From positions 248,001 to 312,000 of the forward strand of contig NZ_BLIN01000002.1 of NCBI RefSeq assembly GCF_009811555.1: a DNA stretch of 64,000 bases. The letters are read 5' to 3'. Shown here in pieces: positions 46,061-54,959 of the stretch. Under the pieces are notes generated by a model. That model saw only the letters and a program-made list of their open reading frames with translations. It was not told the origin of the DNA and searched no databases. Source of the DNA: Streptomyces caniferus (GTDB lineage: Bacteria > Actinomycetota > Actinomycetes > Streptomycetales > Streptomycetaceae). Both the position numbers and the translations under genes were made by a program. Position 1 is the stretch's first letter. Each line of letters begins with the position of its first letter.

Positions 46061-46483
46061 GTGAGCCCGATGAGCCAGGCGGCGCAGAATCTGAACTGGT
46101 TGATCACCAACTTCGTGGACAACACCCCCGGGGTGTCCCACACGGTCGTGGTCTCCGCGGACGGGCTGCTCCTTGCCATGTCCGAGGGCTTCCCTCGTGA
46201 CAGAGCCGATCAGTTGGCGGCGGTGGCCTCCGGCCTCACCTCGCTGACCTCCGGCGCTTCCCGCATCTTCGAAGGCGGGAGCGTCAACCAGACCGTGGTG
46301 GAGATGGAGCGCGGCTTCCTCTTCATCATGTCCGTCTCGGACGGATCGTCGCTGGCCGTGCTCGCACACCCCGAGTGCGACATCGGCCTGGTCGGCTACG
46401 AGATGGCCCTGCTGGTCGACCGCGCGGGCACGGTGCTGACGCCGGATCTGCGCGCCGAACTGCAGGGCAGCCTTCTCAACTAA
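46061..46483 (+). CDS. cvnB2: Conservon 2 roadblock/LC7 protein CvnB
   Basis: 140 residues, nearly identical to CvnB1 at the protein level (GGT becomes GGS, and the last residue H becomes N), yet many synonymous bases differ. The start is GTG 46061, with AGGAG upstream. Same roadblock role. The two CvnB proteins could in principle cross-bind each other's CvnA. Confidence 0.92.
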   Translation: MSPMSQAAQNLNWLITNFVDNTPGVSHTVVVSADGLLLAMSEGFPRDRADQLAAVASGLTSLTSGASRIFEGGSVNQTVVEMERGFLFIMSVSDGSSLAVLAHPECDIGLVGYEMALLVDRAGTVLTPDLRAELQGSLLN

Positions 46484-46567
46484 AAGACAGGCAGTGCGTT
46501 TCCCGCCACCGCGCCTTATGGTTCGGTGGCGCGACCGGCGTCAGACAGGCAAGTTGGAGGAGGAGAC

Positions 46568-47182
46568 GTGGCAACGCCCCCGAGCGGATACCCGTATGGT
46601 TCCGGGCAGGAGTCCGGGCCTGTGGGCGAGACCCATCACAACCGCTTCAACTTCCCGTCTGCGCCGAGCCAGCGGCAGCCGCGGCCCCAACCGCAGCAGC
46701 CGCAGCGCCCCCAGCAGCAGCCCCGGCCGTACGACTCCCAGCCGTACGAGCCGTCGGTGTACGACCAGCCGCAGGCACCGCGCATCCAGCCGGTGCAGCC
46801 GCAGCGGCGCGCTCCCGAGCCCGCCCCCACGGGCGGCGCGAACAACCCGCTCGTGCGCCCGTACGCCATGACCGGAGGCCGGACCAGGCCGCGCTACCAG
46901 CTCGCCATCGAGGCACTGGTCAGCACGACCGCCGACCCCGCGAAGATGCAGGGCCAGCTGCCGGAGCACCAGCGCATCTGCCACCTCTGCCGCGAGATCA
47001 AGTCAGTTGCCGAGATCTCCGCGCTTCTCTCCATCCCCCTCGGCGTCGCCCGGATCCTCGTCGCCGACCTGGCGGAGGCCGGACTCGTCGCCATCCATCA
47101 GCCCGGCGGGGACGAGACCGCCGGCGGACAGCCAGATGTGACACTGCTCGAAAGGGTGCTCAGTGGACTTCGCAAGCTCTAG
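46568..47182 (+). CDS. cvnC2: Conservon 2 DUF742 protein CvnC
   Basis: 204 residues from GTG 46568 with GGAGGAGG. The DUF742 core (VRPYAMTGGRTRPRYQLAIEALV) matches CvnC1. The N-terminal 85 residues are an extra Gln/Pro-rich extension (QPRPQPQQPQRPQQ) that CvnC1 lacks. The 20-bp overlap with cvnD2 is conserved. Confidence 0.92.
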   Translation: MATPPSGYPYGSGQESGPVGETHHNRFNFPSAPSQRQPRPQPQQPQRPQQQPRPYDSQPYEPSVYDQPQAPRIQPVQPQRRAPEPAPTGGANNPLVRPYAMTGGRTRPRYQLAIEALVSTTADPAKMQGQLPEHQRICHLCREIKSVAEISALLSIPLGVARILVADLAEAGLVAIHQPGGDETAGGQPDVTLLERVLSGLRKL

Positions 47183-47741
47183 CGGTGCAGCCCGCTCCAC
47201 CACCTCCGCGAAAATCGTGGTGGCGGGCGGCTTCGGCGTGGGCAAGACCACGTTCGTCGGGGCCGTCTCAGAGATCAATCCGCTGCGTACCGAAGCCGTG
47301 ATGACTTCCGCCTCGGCGGGGATCGACGACCTCACGCACGCGCCGGACAAGACGACCACGACCGTGGCGATGGACTTCGGCCGGATCACGCTGGACCAGG
47401 ACCTGATCCTGTACCTCTTCGGTACGCCCGGTCAGGACCGCTTCTGGTTCATGTGGGACGACCTGGTCCGTGGCGCCATCGGCGCCGTGGTGCTGGTCGA
47501 CACCCGCCGTCTCGCCGACTGCTTCCCGGCGGTCGACTACTTCGAGAACAGCGGGCTGCCGTTCGTCATCGCTCTGAACGGCTTCGACGGCCACCAGCCC
47601 TACACGCCCGACGAGGTGCGCGAGGCGCTGCAGATCGGCCCGGACGCGCCGATCATCGTGACCGACGCCCGGCACCGCAGCGAGGCCAAGAGCGCGCTCA
47701 TCACGCTCGTGGAGCACGCCCTGATGGCCCGGCTGCGCTAG
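47163..47741 (+). CDS. cvnD2: Conservon 2 small GTPase-like protein CvnD
   Basis: 192 residues. P-loop GGFGVGKTT and the FGTPGQDRFWFMW segment are as in CvnD1; differences cluster in the first 15 residues and a few near the end. A DNA stretch of about 130 bases in the middle is identical to cvnD1, suggesting gene conversion. A strong terminator follows. Confidence 0.92.
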   Translation: MDFASSSGAARSTTSAKIVVAGGFGVGKTTFVGAVSEINPLRTEAVMTSASAGIDDLTHAPDKTTTTVAMDFGRITLDQDLILYLFGTPGQDRFWFMWDDLVRGAIGAVVLVDTRRLADCFPAVDYFENSGLPFVIALNGFDGHQPYTPDEVREALQIGPDAPIIVTDARHRSEAKSALITLVEHALMARLR

Positions 47742-47790
47742 GCGGCCGACGGGACGCGTCCGGGCTCCCCGTGCCCGCACGCTCCGTACG

Positions 47791-47830
47791 ACGAAAGGCC
47801 CCCACACCTCATCGGTGCGGGGGCCTTCGT
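47791..47830. terminator. Terminator of conservon 2
   Basis: ACGAAAGGCCCCCACACC pairs with GGTGCGGGGGCCTTCGT around TCAT (one mismatch). It also faces the end of the convergent DUF4360 gene. Confidence 0.85.
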
Positions 47831-47889
47831 CGTGCCCGGCCCGGGGCCCGTACGCGGCGCTGTACGGGTCCCCGGGCCGGCGTCCGGGC

Positions 47890-48546
47890 TCACTTGCGTG
47901 CGGGGCACTCCTTCCACGCGAAGTGGTAGACGGTGTTGATGCTGCCGTCGGTGGAGTCCATGGCCATGTAGCTGGTGGCCTTCGGGTCCGCCGACTTGGC
48001 GTCCACCCTCATCTCGGTGTTGATGTTGAAATAGCGCTCCTCGCCACAGGGGGCGTACACCAGCGCGTCGACGTCGGTCTCGTCCGAGGTCTGCCAGTTG
48101 GAGTCGTAGGGACCGGTGAAGGTGTGGCTCTTACGGGCCGTCTGCTGCTGGCCCTGGAAGTAGTAGCCCGCCTGCTCCAGCCCCCTGGCCCCCCGGGCCA
48201 GGGACGCGTAGCCGCGGTAGTCGGCCCGGGCGATCGCGTAGGTGAAGCCCTGCGGGACGTGCACATTGAGCGCTATCTGGCAGTTCTTGCGGGAGTCGGT
48301 CGGCTTGCTGCCGGCGCCCGCCTGGGCGAGGTACTCGCTGTACGTGACGGTGAAGGCGGTGTTGTCGGGGGCGATGGCCACGGCGGCGCTGCCGGGTCTG
48401 CAGCCCGATCCGTTGACCGTGGCGACGGTAATGGTGATCTTGCCGCTCGGCGGGTCGTCGCCGAACCGTGTGGCGGTGGTGGGGGATGCCGATCCGGCGA
48501 GGAGCAACGATGCCACTGCGGCACCAGCACTGAGCGTGCTGAGCAT
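47890..48546 (-). CDS. Secreted DUF4360 protein
   Basis: 218 residues from ATG 48546 (GGAAGG upstream). An N-terminal signal peptide (ATG-LSTLSAGAAVASLLLAGSASP, cleavage around TTA) is clear. The mature protein has four cysteines (GSGCRPG, KNCQI, APCGEE, KECPA), which probably form two disulfides, and a beta-rich body. DUF4360 proteins are secreted by actinobacteria and fungi; function unknown. Convergent with conservon 2. Confidence 0.82.
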   Translation of the reverse strand: MLSTLSAGAAVASLLLAGSASPTTATRFGDDPPSGKITITVATVNGSGCRPGSAAVAIAPDNTAFTVTYSEYLAQAGAGSKPTDSRKNCQIALNVHVPQGFTYAIARADYRGYASLARGARGLEQAGYYFQGQQQTARKSHTFTGPYDSNWQTSDETDVDALVYAPCGEERYFNINTEMRVDAKSADPKATSYMAMDSTDGSINTVYHFAWKECPARK

Positions 48547-48875
48547 GGGCTTTCCTTCCGGTCGTCCTAGGCCCGCGCTGCGGGAACACCAGGAGTGGGA
48601 TGACGAGCGCATGCCAGCACGGGGACGGCGCCTTGCACAGCTCTGCTCCCCAGGATTGGGGCGAACCTACGCCTTGATCCGGACGCTACCTACCAAACCG
48701 GAACACCGCGTCCGAAAAGCGATGAGGGGTCATATCGGGGTGTCTGGTGGGTTGTTGGGCGGTATAGCCCTCATGTGGCTGCCCGCCGGGGCGGCACGGC
48801 TATGGGTTGCCGGGCCCGGGTCGGTGCGGGTTGCCGGTGGCTGGGGCCGGTTCGCCTGCGGCGGGTGGGTGGTGG

Positions 48876-48990
48876 GTCGGAGGGGATGTCCGGTACCCCG
48901 TCCTCGGCGCGGGCGCATCTGGTGCGTGGGAAAGATCGGCCCCGCGTTCGCTCCGGTCCTGCGGGCGGGGCACCGGACATCCCCTCCGAC
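48876..48990 (+). repeat. Palindromic intergenic element, copy 1
   Basis: 115 bp with perfect 19-bp terminal inverted repeats (GTCGGAGGGGATGTCCGGT and its complement at 48972-48990). The interior holds CTCGGCGCGGGCGCATCTGG and CGTTCGCTCCGGTCCTGCGG. No protein is encoded. It may be a non-autonomous transposable element (MITE-like) or a structured RNA. Confidence 0.7.
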
Positions 48991-49195
48991 CACCGCGCGT
49001 CGGCGCCCGTCCCGCCGTACGGATCACCGTTACAGCCCTGGACGCCAGCCCCTTGGCAGGAAGCTGGTCGGGCGCACCCTACTGCTGCCCTGCAGTCGTC
49101 ATCCGGCCGCGCTCACTCCGGGCGAGGGTTGTCCGAGCCGACGCATGTGATCGGTGAGGGACGGTGCCACCGTGCTGCAGTCGGCAACGGGCGTA

Positions 49196-49312
49196 GGCCG
49201 GAGGGGATGTACCGGAGCCCGCCCGCAGGACCGGAGCGAACGCCGGGTCGGTCTATGCCACGTACCAGATGCGCCCGCGCCGAGGGCGGGTTCCGGTGCG
49301 TCCCCTTCGGCC
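49196..49312 (-). repeat. Palindromic intergenic element, copy 2 (inverted)
   Basis: 117 bp related to copy 1 in the opposite orientation. Read on the minus strand it contains the same interior blocks, CTCGGCGCGGGCGCATCTGG and CGTTCGCTCCGGTCCTGCGG, separated by a diverged middle. Its terminal repeats are imperfect (GGAGGGGATGTACCGG versus GAAGGGGACGCACCGG). Confidence 0.7.
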
Positions 49313-49383
49313 CCCGGGGCACTCACGTACCCCGCAAAGGCCCAGCCCCCACCGTCAAGCAGCTGCACTGAGACAGGAGCGAC

Positions 49384-49437
49384 GGCGCCCCAAAGGGGCG
49401 CGGGGAACTGCGCGCCCAGCCACAACGCACCCGCAGA
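49384..49437. repeat. Short dispersed Streptomyces intergenic sequence
   Basis: GCGCCCC-AAA-GGGGCGC hairpin at 49385-49401 followed by GGGGAACTGCGCGCCCAGCC and ACAACGCACCCGCAG. I recall close relatives of this string in many Streptomyces intergenic regions; the copy number here cannot be checked. Confidence 0.5.
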
Positions 49438-49443
49438 CAAAAA

Positions 49444-49468
49444 GGGACCCCGCACCACGCGGGGCCCC
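49444..49468 (-). terminator. Terminator of the pccB-pccE operon
   Basis: GGGACCCCGC and GCGGGGCCCC flank ACCAC (one mismatch), 24 bases after the pccE stop on the minus strand. Confidence 0.7.
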
Positions 49469-49491
49469 TCGTCGGCAACGTCAGCGAAGCG

Positions 49492-49698
49492 TCACCGCTG
49501 CCAGCTGGTCGCCCCGTGGAAGCCGCTCTGCCGCTCCAGGCGGCGCCAGCGGGCGGCGGTGGCGTGCGGACGCGCCGGGGCGGCGGCCGGCCGGTGCGCG
49601 GCGCGGGCCAGCAGAACGGCGGTCAGGGCGGCCAGCTCTTCCTCGCTGGCCTGACCCTTCTCCACGCGGATGGAGTCGGTGCGGTGGGCAGTGTTCAC
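49492..49698 (-). CDS. pccE: Acyl-CoA carboxylase epsilon subunit
   Basis: 68 residues from GTG 49698. Small epsilon subunits in actinomycetes bind between biotin carboxylase and carboxyltransferase and raise activity. The helix VEKGQASEEELAALTAVLLARAA is the conserved N-terminal core; the C-terminal SGFHGATSWQR ending (W before the end) is typical. It lies 56 bp downstream of pccB, as in S. coelicolor. Confidence 0.9.
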   Translation of the reverse strand: MNTAHRTDSIRVEKGQASEEELAALTAVLLARAAHRPAAAPARPHATAARWRRLERQSGFHGATSWQR

Positions 49699-49754
49699 GG
49701 TGTGGGTCTCCGTCGTCGCGGTGGGCGTGGTGCCGGGTGCGGGTGCGGTGGTGG

Positions 49755-51338
49755 TTACTGGGGCGGATTGCCGTGCTTACGGGCCGGCAGGTCCGCATGC
49801 TTGGTGCGCAGCATCTCCAGGGCGCGGATGAGCGTGTGGCGGGTCTCCGCCGGGTCGATGACGTCGTCGACCAGGCCGCGCTCGGCCGCGTAATACGGGT
49901 GCATCAGCTCGGACTTGTACTCCTTGACCATGCGCACCCGCATGGCCTCGGAGTCGTCCGCCTCGGCGATCTGCTTGCGGAAGATGACGTTGGCGGCGCC
50001 CTCGGCGCCCATCACGGCGATCTCGTTGGTGGGCCAGGCGTAGGTCAGGTCGGCACCGATGGACTGCGAGTCCATGACGATGTAGGCGCCGCCGTAGGCC
50101 TTGCGCAGCACGAGCGAGATCCGCGGCACGGTCGCGTTGCAGTACGCGTAGAGCAGCTTGGCGCCGTGCCGGATGATGCCGCCGTGCTCCTGGTCGACGC
50201 CGGGCAGGAAGCCGGGGACGTCCAGCAGGGTGACGATCGGGATGTTGAACGCGTCGCACATCTGGACGAAGCGGGCCGACTTTTCGGACGCCTCGATGTC
50301 CAGCACGCCGGCCAGCGACTGCGGCTGGTTGGCGATGATGCCCACCACGCGGCCGTCGAGCCGGGACAGCGCGCAGATGATGTTGGTCGCCCAGCGCTCG
50401 TGGACCTCCAGGAACTCGCCGTCGTCGACGATCTCCTCGATGACCTTGCGCATGTCGTACGGGCGGTTGCCGTCGGCCGGGACCAGGTCCAGCAGCGCGT
50501 CGCCGGAGCGGTCCGCGGGGTCCTCGCAGGGCACCGACGGCGGGTTCTCCCGGTTGTTCGCCGGGAGGAGGGAGAGGAGGTAGCGGACCTCTTCGAGGCA
50601 GGTGGCCTCGTCGTCGTACGCGAAGTGGGCCACGCCCGACGTCTCGGCGTGCACATCGGCGCCGCCCAGACCGTTCTGGGTGATCTCCTCGCCGGTCACC
50701 GCGCGGACCACGTCGGGTCCGGTGATGAACATCTGCGAGGTCTCGCGGACCATGAAGACGAAGTCCGTCAGGGCCGGGGAGTAGGCCGCGCCGCCGGCGC
50801 AGGGGCCGAGCATGACGGAGATCTGCGGGATGACGCCCGAGGCCTTGGTGTTGCGCTGGAAGATGCCGCCGTAGCCGGCGAGCGCGGAGACGCCCTCCTG
50901 GATACGGGCACCGGCGCCGTCGTTCAGCGACACCAGCGGCGCACCGGCCTGGATGGCCATGTCCATGATCTTGTGGATCTTGGTGGCGTGGGCCTCGCCC
51001 AGCGCGCCGCCGAAGATCCGGAAGTCATGGGCGTAGGTGAACACGGTCCGGCCGTGCACGGTGCCCCAGCCGGTGATCACACCGTCGGTGTAGGGCTTCT
51101 TGGCCTCCAGGCCGAAGCCCGTCGCCCGGTGCCGCCGCAGCGGCTCGACCTCGTTGAACGAACCCTCGTCCAGCAGCAGCTCGATCCGCTCGCGCGCCGT
51201 CAGCTTGCCCTTGGCACGCTGCGCTTCGGTCGCCCGCTCGCTGGGTCCTCGCCGGACCTGCTCGCGGATGGCGTGCAGCTCGGCGACGCGCCCGCGGGCG
51301 TCGTTGGCGCCGGCGGGCAGATCTTCGACAGTGGTCAT
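49755..51338 (-). CDS. pccB: Propionyl-CoA carboxylase beta (carboxyltransferase) subunit
   Basis: 527 residues. Moves CO2 from carboxybiotin to acyl-CoA, giving methylmalonyl-CoA for polyketide and odd-chain metabolism. GGAYIVMDSQSIGADL holds the Asp (residue 423 here) equivalent to Asp422 of S. coelicolor PccB, which favours propionyl-CoA over acetyl- or butyryl-CoA. Crotonase-fold motifs LNDGAGARIQEGVSAL, GPCAGGAAYSPA and DVPGFLPG are present. ATG 51338 gives MTTVEDLPAG. The biotinylated alpha subunit is elsewhere. Confidence 0.95.
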   Translation of the reverse strand: MTTVEDLPAGANDARGRVAELHAIREQVRRGPSERATEAQRAKGKLTARERIELLLDEGSFNEVEPLRRHRATGFGLEAKKPYTDGVITGWGTVHGRTVFTYAHDFRIFGGALGEAHATKIHKIMDMAIQAGAPLVSLNDGAGARIQEGVSALAGYGGIFQRNTKASGVIPQISVMLGPCAGGAAYSPALTDFVFMVRETSQMFITGPDVVRAVTGEEITQNGLGGADVHAETSGVAHFAYDDEATCLEEVRYLLSLLPANNRENPPSVPCEDPADRSGDALLDLVPADGNRPYDMRKVIEEIVDDGEFLEVHERWATNIICALSRLDGRVVGIIANQPQSLAGVLDIEASEKSARFVQMCDAFNIPIVTLLDVPGFLPGVDQEHGGIIRHGAKLLYAYCNATVPRISLVLRKAYGGAYIVMDSQSIGADLTYAWPTNEIAVMGAEGAANVIFRKQIAEADDSEAMRVRMVKEYKSELMHPYYAAERGLVDDVIDPAETRHTLIRALEMLRTKHADLPARKHGNPPQ

Positions 51339-51417
51339 GTATCGACGGTACGTGTGCGGGGCGTCCCGCACCGATGTCGGTTTCGTACAACGTCGCATGC
51401 GATTTGGTGGGCAGGCA

Positions 51418-51436
51418 GTACAGAACCGTGCTGTAC
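51418..51436. promoter_or_regulatory. Palindrome upstream of pccB
   Basis: GTACAG and CTGTAC are separated by seven bases, 80-100 bp before the pccB start, in the pccB/PL8 gap. Possible operator; no regulator is assigned. Confidence 0.35.
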
Positions 51437-51554
51437 GGGCCCCGCGTCCCGGCGTCCGTTCGGGTGGCGGCGTCGCCCCGCGTCTGTATGGGGCCGACAA
51501 ACGGGAGCCGAGTGATGTTGTCGTGACCGGTCGGTCGGCGGGGCCCGGCGGCGG

Positions 51555-53984
51555 TCAGCCCGGCCGCACCGTGCAGGTGTGGGTGGCGCAGCTCGTACCG
51601 GGTGTCAGGCGCAGCCGCAGGGTGCGTCCGGTGGCCAGCACCTCGATCGCCGGGTCGTGGGAGAGCACCGCACGCACCGGCCGTGACCAGGTGATCTCCA
51701 GCGTTTCGCCGGTGCGCTCCGGGGCGGCGAGGCACAGCCGGACCGTCGGCCGCCGCCGTCCGGGCCGCTCGCGGACCAGCACGCTGACCGGGCCGCTGCT
51801 GGTCAGCGGGCCCGCGCTGCCGGCCCGCCAGAAGTTGGCGGCCGTTACGCCGAGCGGGTCGACGGTGATCGCCTGCCGGCCGGCGTCGTTGGCGAGCACG
51901 GTCAGCCAGTGCCGGTCGGCGGCGCGGGTGGCGAGGGTGCGGGCGGTGGCGCCCGGCATGAGGAGGTAGGCGTAACCGGCGTCCACCGGGTCGGTGCCGT
52001 GGTCGTGCCAGAGGGTGAGGTAGCGGCGGGTGAACGGCTCGGCGGAGGAGGTGGTGTTGATGTCGTGCCAGGAGCCGGTGCGGGCCTCGCGCAGCGCCAT
52101 GAGGGGCGCGCCGCCGGGGAAGACATAGCCGCCGTGCCCGGCGAGGTGGGCCCAGTGGGCGCGGCGGAAGGAGGTGGTCACGCCGAGCGTGCCGGGCCGG
52201 CGGACACCGTCGACGGTGAGCACGGCGGTGCCGGAATCGCCCAGGCAGCGGTTGTCGACGACGGTCTCGGCCGGCACCCCGTCCCGCGCGGTGATGCCGG
52301 CGCCCAGGCAGACGACACAGTCCGCGAGCGCGAACCAGGACTTCCTGGCGGTGAGGGTCGAGGCCAGGCCGCGCAGGTCCTGGCCGAGGGCGGCGAACTC
52401 CCCGTCGGTGGTGCCGCCGACCCAGCGCGCGGCGGGCTTGGGCTCGCCCCAGCCGCCTCCCTCGTTGTCGGCCAGCCGCTTGGTGGACACGGTCGTGCCG
52501 GGGAGCCGGTAGGGGTCGACGGTGGGCCAGAAGGCGTCCGTGTACTGGTCGCCCCCGAAGTCGGCGCCCCACCAATAGAGCATCCCGGCGCCGGTGTGCC
52601 AGCCTCGCGGGTTCTCGCCGTTGCCGTTCTCGTAGTACGTGATGCGGTCGGAGGCCATGGCCAGGCCGGCGGCCCAGCCGGGGCGGCGGTGCACGGCGCG
52701 GTCCATGGCAGGGAACAGCCGGTGGCCGACGGGTTCGGGGGCGGCGGCCGCGGGACCGTCGGCGATCTTCCTGAGCCGGGCGAGGTCGGCGACCGTGTAC
52801 TGCCGGTCGGTGAGGACCGGCAGCGTACGGTCGCGGGCGGTCCAGCCCTTGATCATGGCGTGCCAGCGGTCCCGCTCGGCGCTGCTCGCGGCCTGGGCGA
52901 GCAGCGCGATCGCGGCGATCAGCGCATGGCCGTGGTAGTGGTCGCTGCGCAGGATGTGCCGCTCGTCGCTGCGGAGGTAGCCGCGGCTGACGGCGCGCCC
53001 GTTGACGCTGTCCATCATCAGGCCGTTGTGCAGCAGCGGGGCGTAGGCGTGCTCGACGCTGTCGAGGACGATCTGCCGCGCCGGGTCGGTGACCTGCCAG
53101 GACGAGCCGCCGAGCAGGGTGAACAGCCGGCCCAGGCCGTCCAGCAGGACATAGCCGTAGGTGCCGGAGTAGGCGACCCAGCTGTGCTGGACGAAGGAGC
53201 CGTCGGCGTAGAGGCCGTCGCCCCGGGTGACGTAGGGGAAGACCGGCGAGAGGGCGTCGCGGGCCAGGGCGATCTTGGCGGGGGCCCGGCCGAGGATGCC
53301 GCGCAGGGCGACCACCCGGCACAGGTCGACGCGGTTGGCGCCGGTGCTGGTCCCGGTGTAGTCGCCGAGCATGGCGTCGGGGACGAAGTGGTCGACGGCG
53401 GCCAGGGCGCGCTCGCGCAGCGCGTCGTCGAGGCCGCCGGGCAGCCGTTCGTCGAGGAGGGCGACGGTGTCGAGCAGGAGTCTGGGGCTGCCGATCTGCC
53501 ACTCCCACCAGTTGCCGTAGCGGGTGGTGGCGGTGTTGTAGACGGTGGCTTCGAGGTGGTCGAGCCCCGTGACGAGGGCCTCGGCGAGGCCGGGGTCGCC
53601 GGTGTGGCCGGTGCCGGGCTGGGCGTAGGCCTGGGCCATGGTGGCGAGCCGGCCGTAGCTCTGGGTGATGCCGGACGGCGGGTCGTAGCGGCAGTCCGGC
53701 CAGAGGGACACGGCGGTCGGTTGCATGCGTGCCCGGAAGGCGCCGGCGAAGTCTCCGGTCTCCTTGAGGGCGGCGGCGTACGGCGGGGCGGCGGGGTCGA
53801 AGCCGCTGCCGAGGACGAACTCGCACCAGCGGCCGCGGAGGGCGGCGCATTCGTCCCCGGGAGGGGTGGTGGCCGGTCGGGGGGCGGCACCGGCGGGACG
53901 GGCGGCGAGGCCGAGCGCGCTCGCGGTGGCGGTGGCGAGGAATCCTCGGCGTGACCAGACGGACGTGGCGGGGAAAGGCGGCAC
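51555..53984 (-). CDS. Tat-exported polysaccharide lyase family 8 (hyaluronate/chondroitin/xanthan lyase-like)
   Basis: 809 residues from GTG 53984 (GGAGAGG upstream). The N terminus SRRGFLATATASALGLAARPAGA is a twin-arginine signal. The alpha/alpha toroid has the aromatic patch NWWEWQIGSP near 158 and the catalytic triad Asn217 (TGANRVDL), His267 (FVQHSW) and Tyr276 (SGTYGY); the His-Tyr spacing of nine matches hyaluronate lyases. C-terminal beta-sandwich domains complete PL8. Expected to cleave uronic-acid polysaccharides outside the cell by beta-elimination. Exact polymer cannot be told. Confidence 0.9.
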   Translation of the reverse strand: MPPFPATSVWSRRGFLATATASALGLAARPAGAAPRPATTPPGDECAALRGRWCEFVLGSGFDPAAPPYAAALKETGDFAGAFRARMQPTAVSLWPDCRYDPPSGITQSYGRLATMAQAYAQPGTGHTGDPGLAEALVTGLDHLEATVYNTATTRYGNWWEWQIGSPRLLLDTVALLDERLPGGLDDALRERALAAVDHFVPDAMLGDYTGTSTGANRVDLCRVVALRGILGRAPAKIALARDALSPVFPYVTRGDGLYADGSFVQHSWVAYSGTYGYVLLDGLGRLFTLLGGSSWQVTDPARQIVLDSVEHAYAPLLHNGLMMDSVNGRAVSRGYLRSDERHILRSDHYHGHALIAAIALLAQAASSAERDRWHAMIKGWTARDRTLPVLTDRQYTVADLARLRKIADGPAAAAPEPVGHRLFPAMDRAVHRRPGWAAGLAMASDRITYYENGNGENPRGWHTGAGMLYWWGADFGGDQYTDAFWPTVDPYRLPGTTVSTKRLADNEGGGWGEPKPAARWVGGTTDGEFAALGQDLRGLASTLTARKSWFALADCVVCLGAGITARDGVPAETVVDNRCLGDSGTAVLTVDGVRRPGTLGVTTSFRRAHWAHLAGHGGYVFPGGAPLMALREARTGSWHDINTTSSAEPFTRRYLTLWHDHGTDPVDAGYAYLLMPGATARTLATRAADRHWLTVLANDAGRQAITVDPLGVTAANFWRAGSAGPLTSSGPVSVLVRERPGRRRPTVRLCLAAPERTGETLEITWSRPVRAVLSHDPAIEVLATGRTLRLRLTPGTSCATHTCTVRPG

Positions 53985-54226
53985 GGTCGGTCCTCTCCAT
54001 GGCGTCAACTGGGGTGTGGCGCTGCGCACTTGGGAGTTCCCGATGGTCTAGCACGAGCCGTCGGCGGGCGGCAATGACCGCGCCGGAACGCCGTTCGCCA
54101 CCCGTCCGGAGCAGCCCGGCTCCGACAGAGAGGTTGAATGTTGAACCAGATGCCGCTACGGTGAATCTCGTTGAAGCTTAAACAAACTTGCGCACCCACC
54201 CGGTGCGCCGTCTTCGAGGAGGAGCC

Positions 54227-54868
54227 ATGGCTCTGTTCCACCGCAAGCGCACCGCCGACACCGGCGACACCACCGCCCCCGCCACCGCCAGTGCTGCCGT
54301 CCTCGACGCCGACCCCGCGCTCGCGGCGCTGACCGGCGACTACACCATCGACCCGGCGCACAGCAGCATCGGCTTCACCGTCCGCCACGCGATGGTCACC
54401 AACGTCCGCGGCGCGTTCGGCGCGTACGAGGGCACCCTCCACCTCGACGGCACCGACCCGTCCCGCTCCACCGCGTCCCTCGACGTCGAGATCGCCAGCA
54501 TCGACACCGGGATCGCGGACCGCGACGGCCACCTGCGCAGCGCCGACTTCTTCGACGCCGAGACCTTCCCGCTGATGACCTTCCGCGGCACCGCCGCCGA
54601 GCGCGTGTCCGGTGACCGCTACCGCATCACCGGCGACCTGACCCTCCGCGACGTCACCAAGCCGCTCACCATCGACCTGGAGTTCCACGGCTCGGCCACC
54701 GACGTCTACGGCGCCGAGCGGGTCGGCTTCGAGGGCAGCGCCGAGATCCTGCGCTCCGACTGGGGCCTGACCTGGAACGCCGCGCTGGAGACCGGCGGGG
54801 TGATGGTCAGCGACAAGGTCAAGCTCGTCTTCGACATCTCCGCCGTCAAGGCCGCCCCGCAGGCCTGA
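54227..54868 (+). CDS. YceI-family lipocalin-like protein
   Basis: 213 residues from ATG 54227 after GAGGAGGAG. YceI proteins bind isoprenoid-type lipids in a long beta barrel. GDYTIDPAHSSIGFTVRHAMVTNVRGAFGAYEG is the signature, LTLRDVTKPLTIDLEF the second. No signal peptide is visible, so it is cytoplasmic. The leader contains three GTTGAA repeats (around 54131-54172), possible sites for a MarR-type regulator. It converges on cimA. Confidence 0.9.
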   Translation: MALFHRKRTADTGDTTAPATASAAVLDADPALAALTGDYTIDPAHSSIGFTVRHAMVTNVRGAFGAYEGTLHLDGTDPSRSTASLDVEIASIDTGIADRDGHLRSADFFDAETFPLMTFRGTAAERVSGDRYRITGDLTLRDVTKPLTIDLEFHGSATDVYGAERVGFEGSAEILRSDWGLTWNAALETGGVMVSDKVKLVFDISAVKAAPQA

Positions 54869-54888
54869 CCCCACAGGGCCCGCCGGAT

Positions 54889-54941
54889 GACCGCGGCCCC
54901 GCACCGCCCCTCTCCCCCGAGGGCCGTGCGGGGCCGCGGTC
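54889..54941. terminator. Bidirectional terminator
   Basis: Perfect 16-bp arms GACCGCGGCCCCGCAC and its complement with a 21-base loop between convergent yceI-like and cimA genes. Confidence 0.85.
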
Positions 54942-54959
54942 CTTCCGCTGCCGCGACGC

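Larger units (their letters stand above)
48547..49491. other. Intergenic island with repeated elements, no gene
   Basis: About 945 bp with many short GC-rich frames but none with a ribosome site or known product. It contains two related palindromic elements (48876-48990 and 49196-49312), a short hairpin (49385-49401) within a sequence I recall as widely dispersed in Streptomyces genomes, and the terminator of the pcc operon. Confidence 0.6.

Noticed and set aside
43048..46179. 1043-codon minus-strand frame opposite cvnA2
   Set aside because: Shadow of cvnA2 with no recognisable domain; the real genes on the plus strand have clear motifs.
48730..49458. Several overlapping 70-200-codon frames on both strands
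   Set aside because: They arise from the palindromic repeat elements; the same peptide strings appear on both strands because of the inverted copies.
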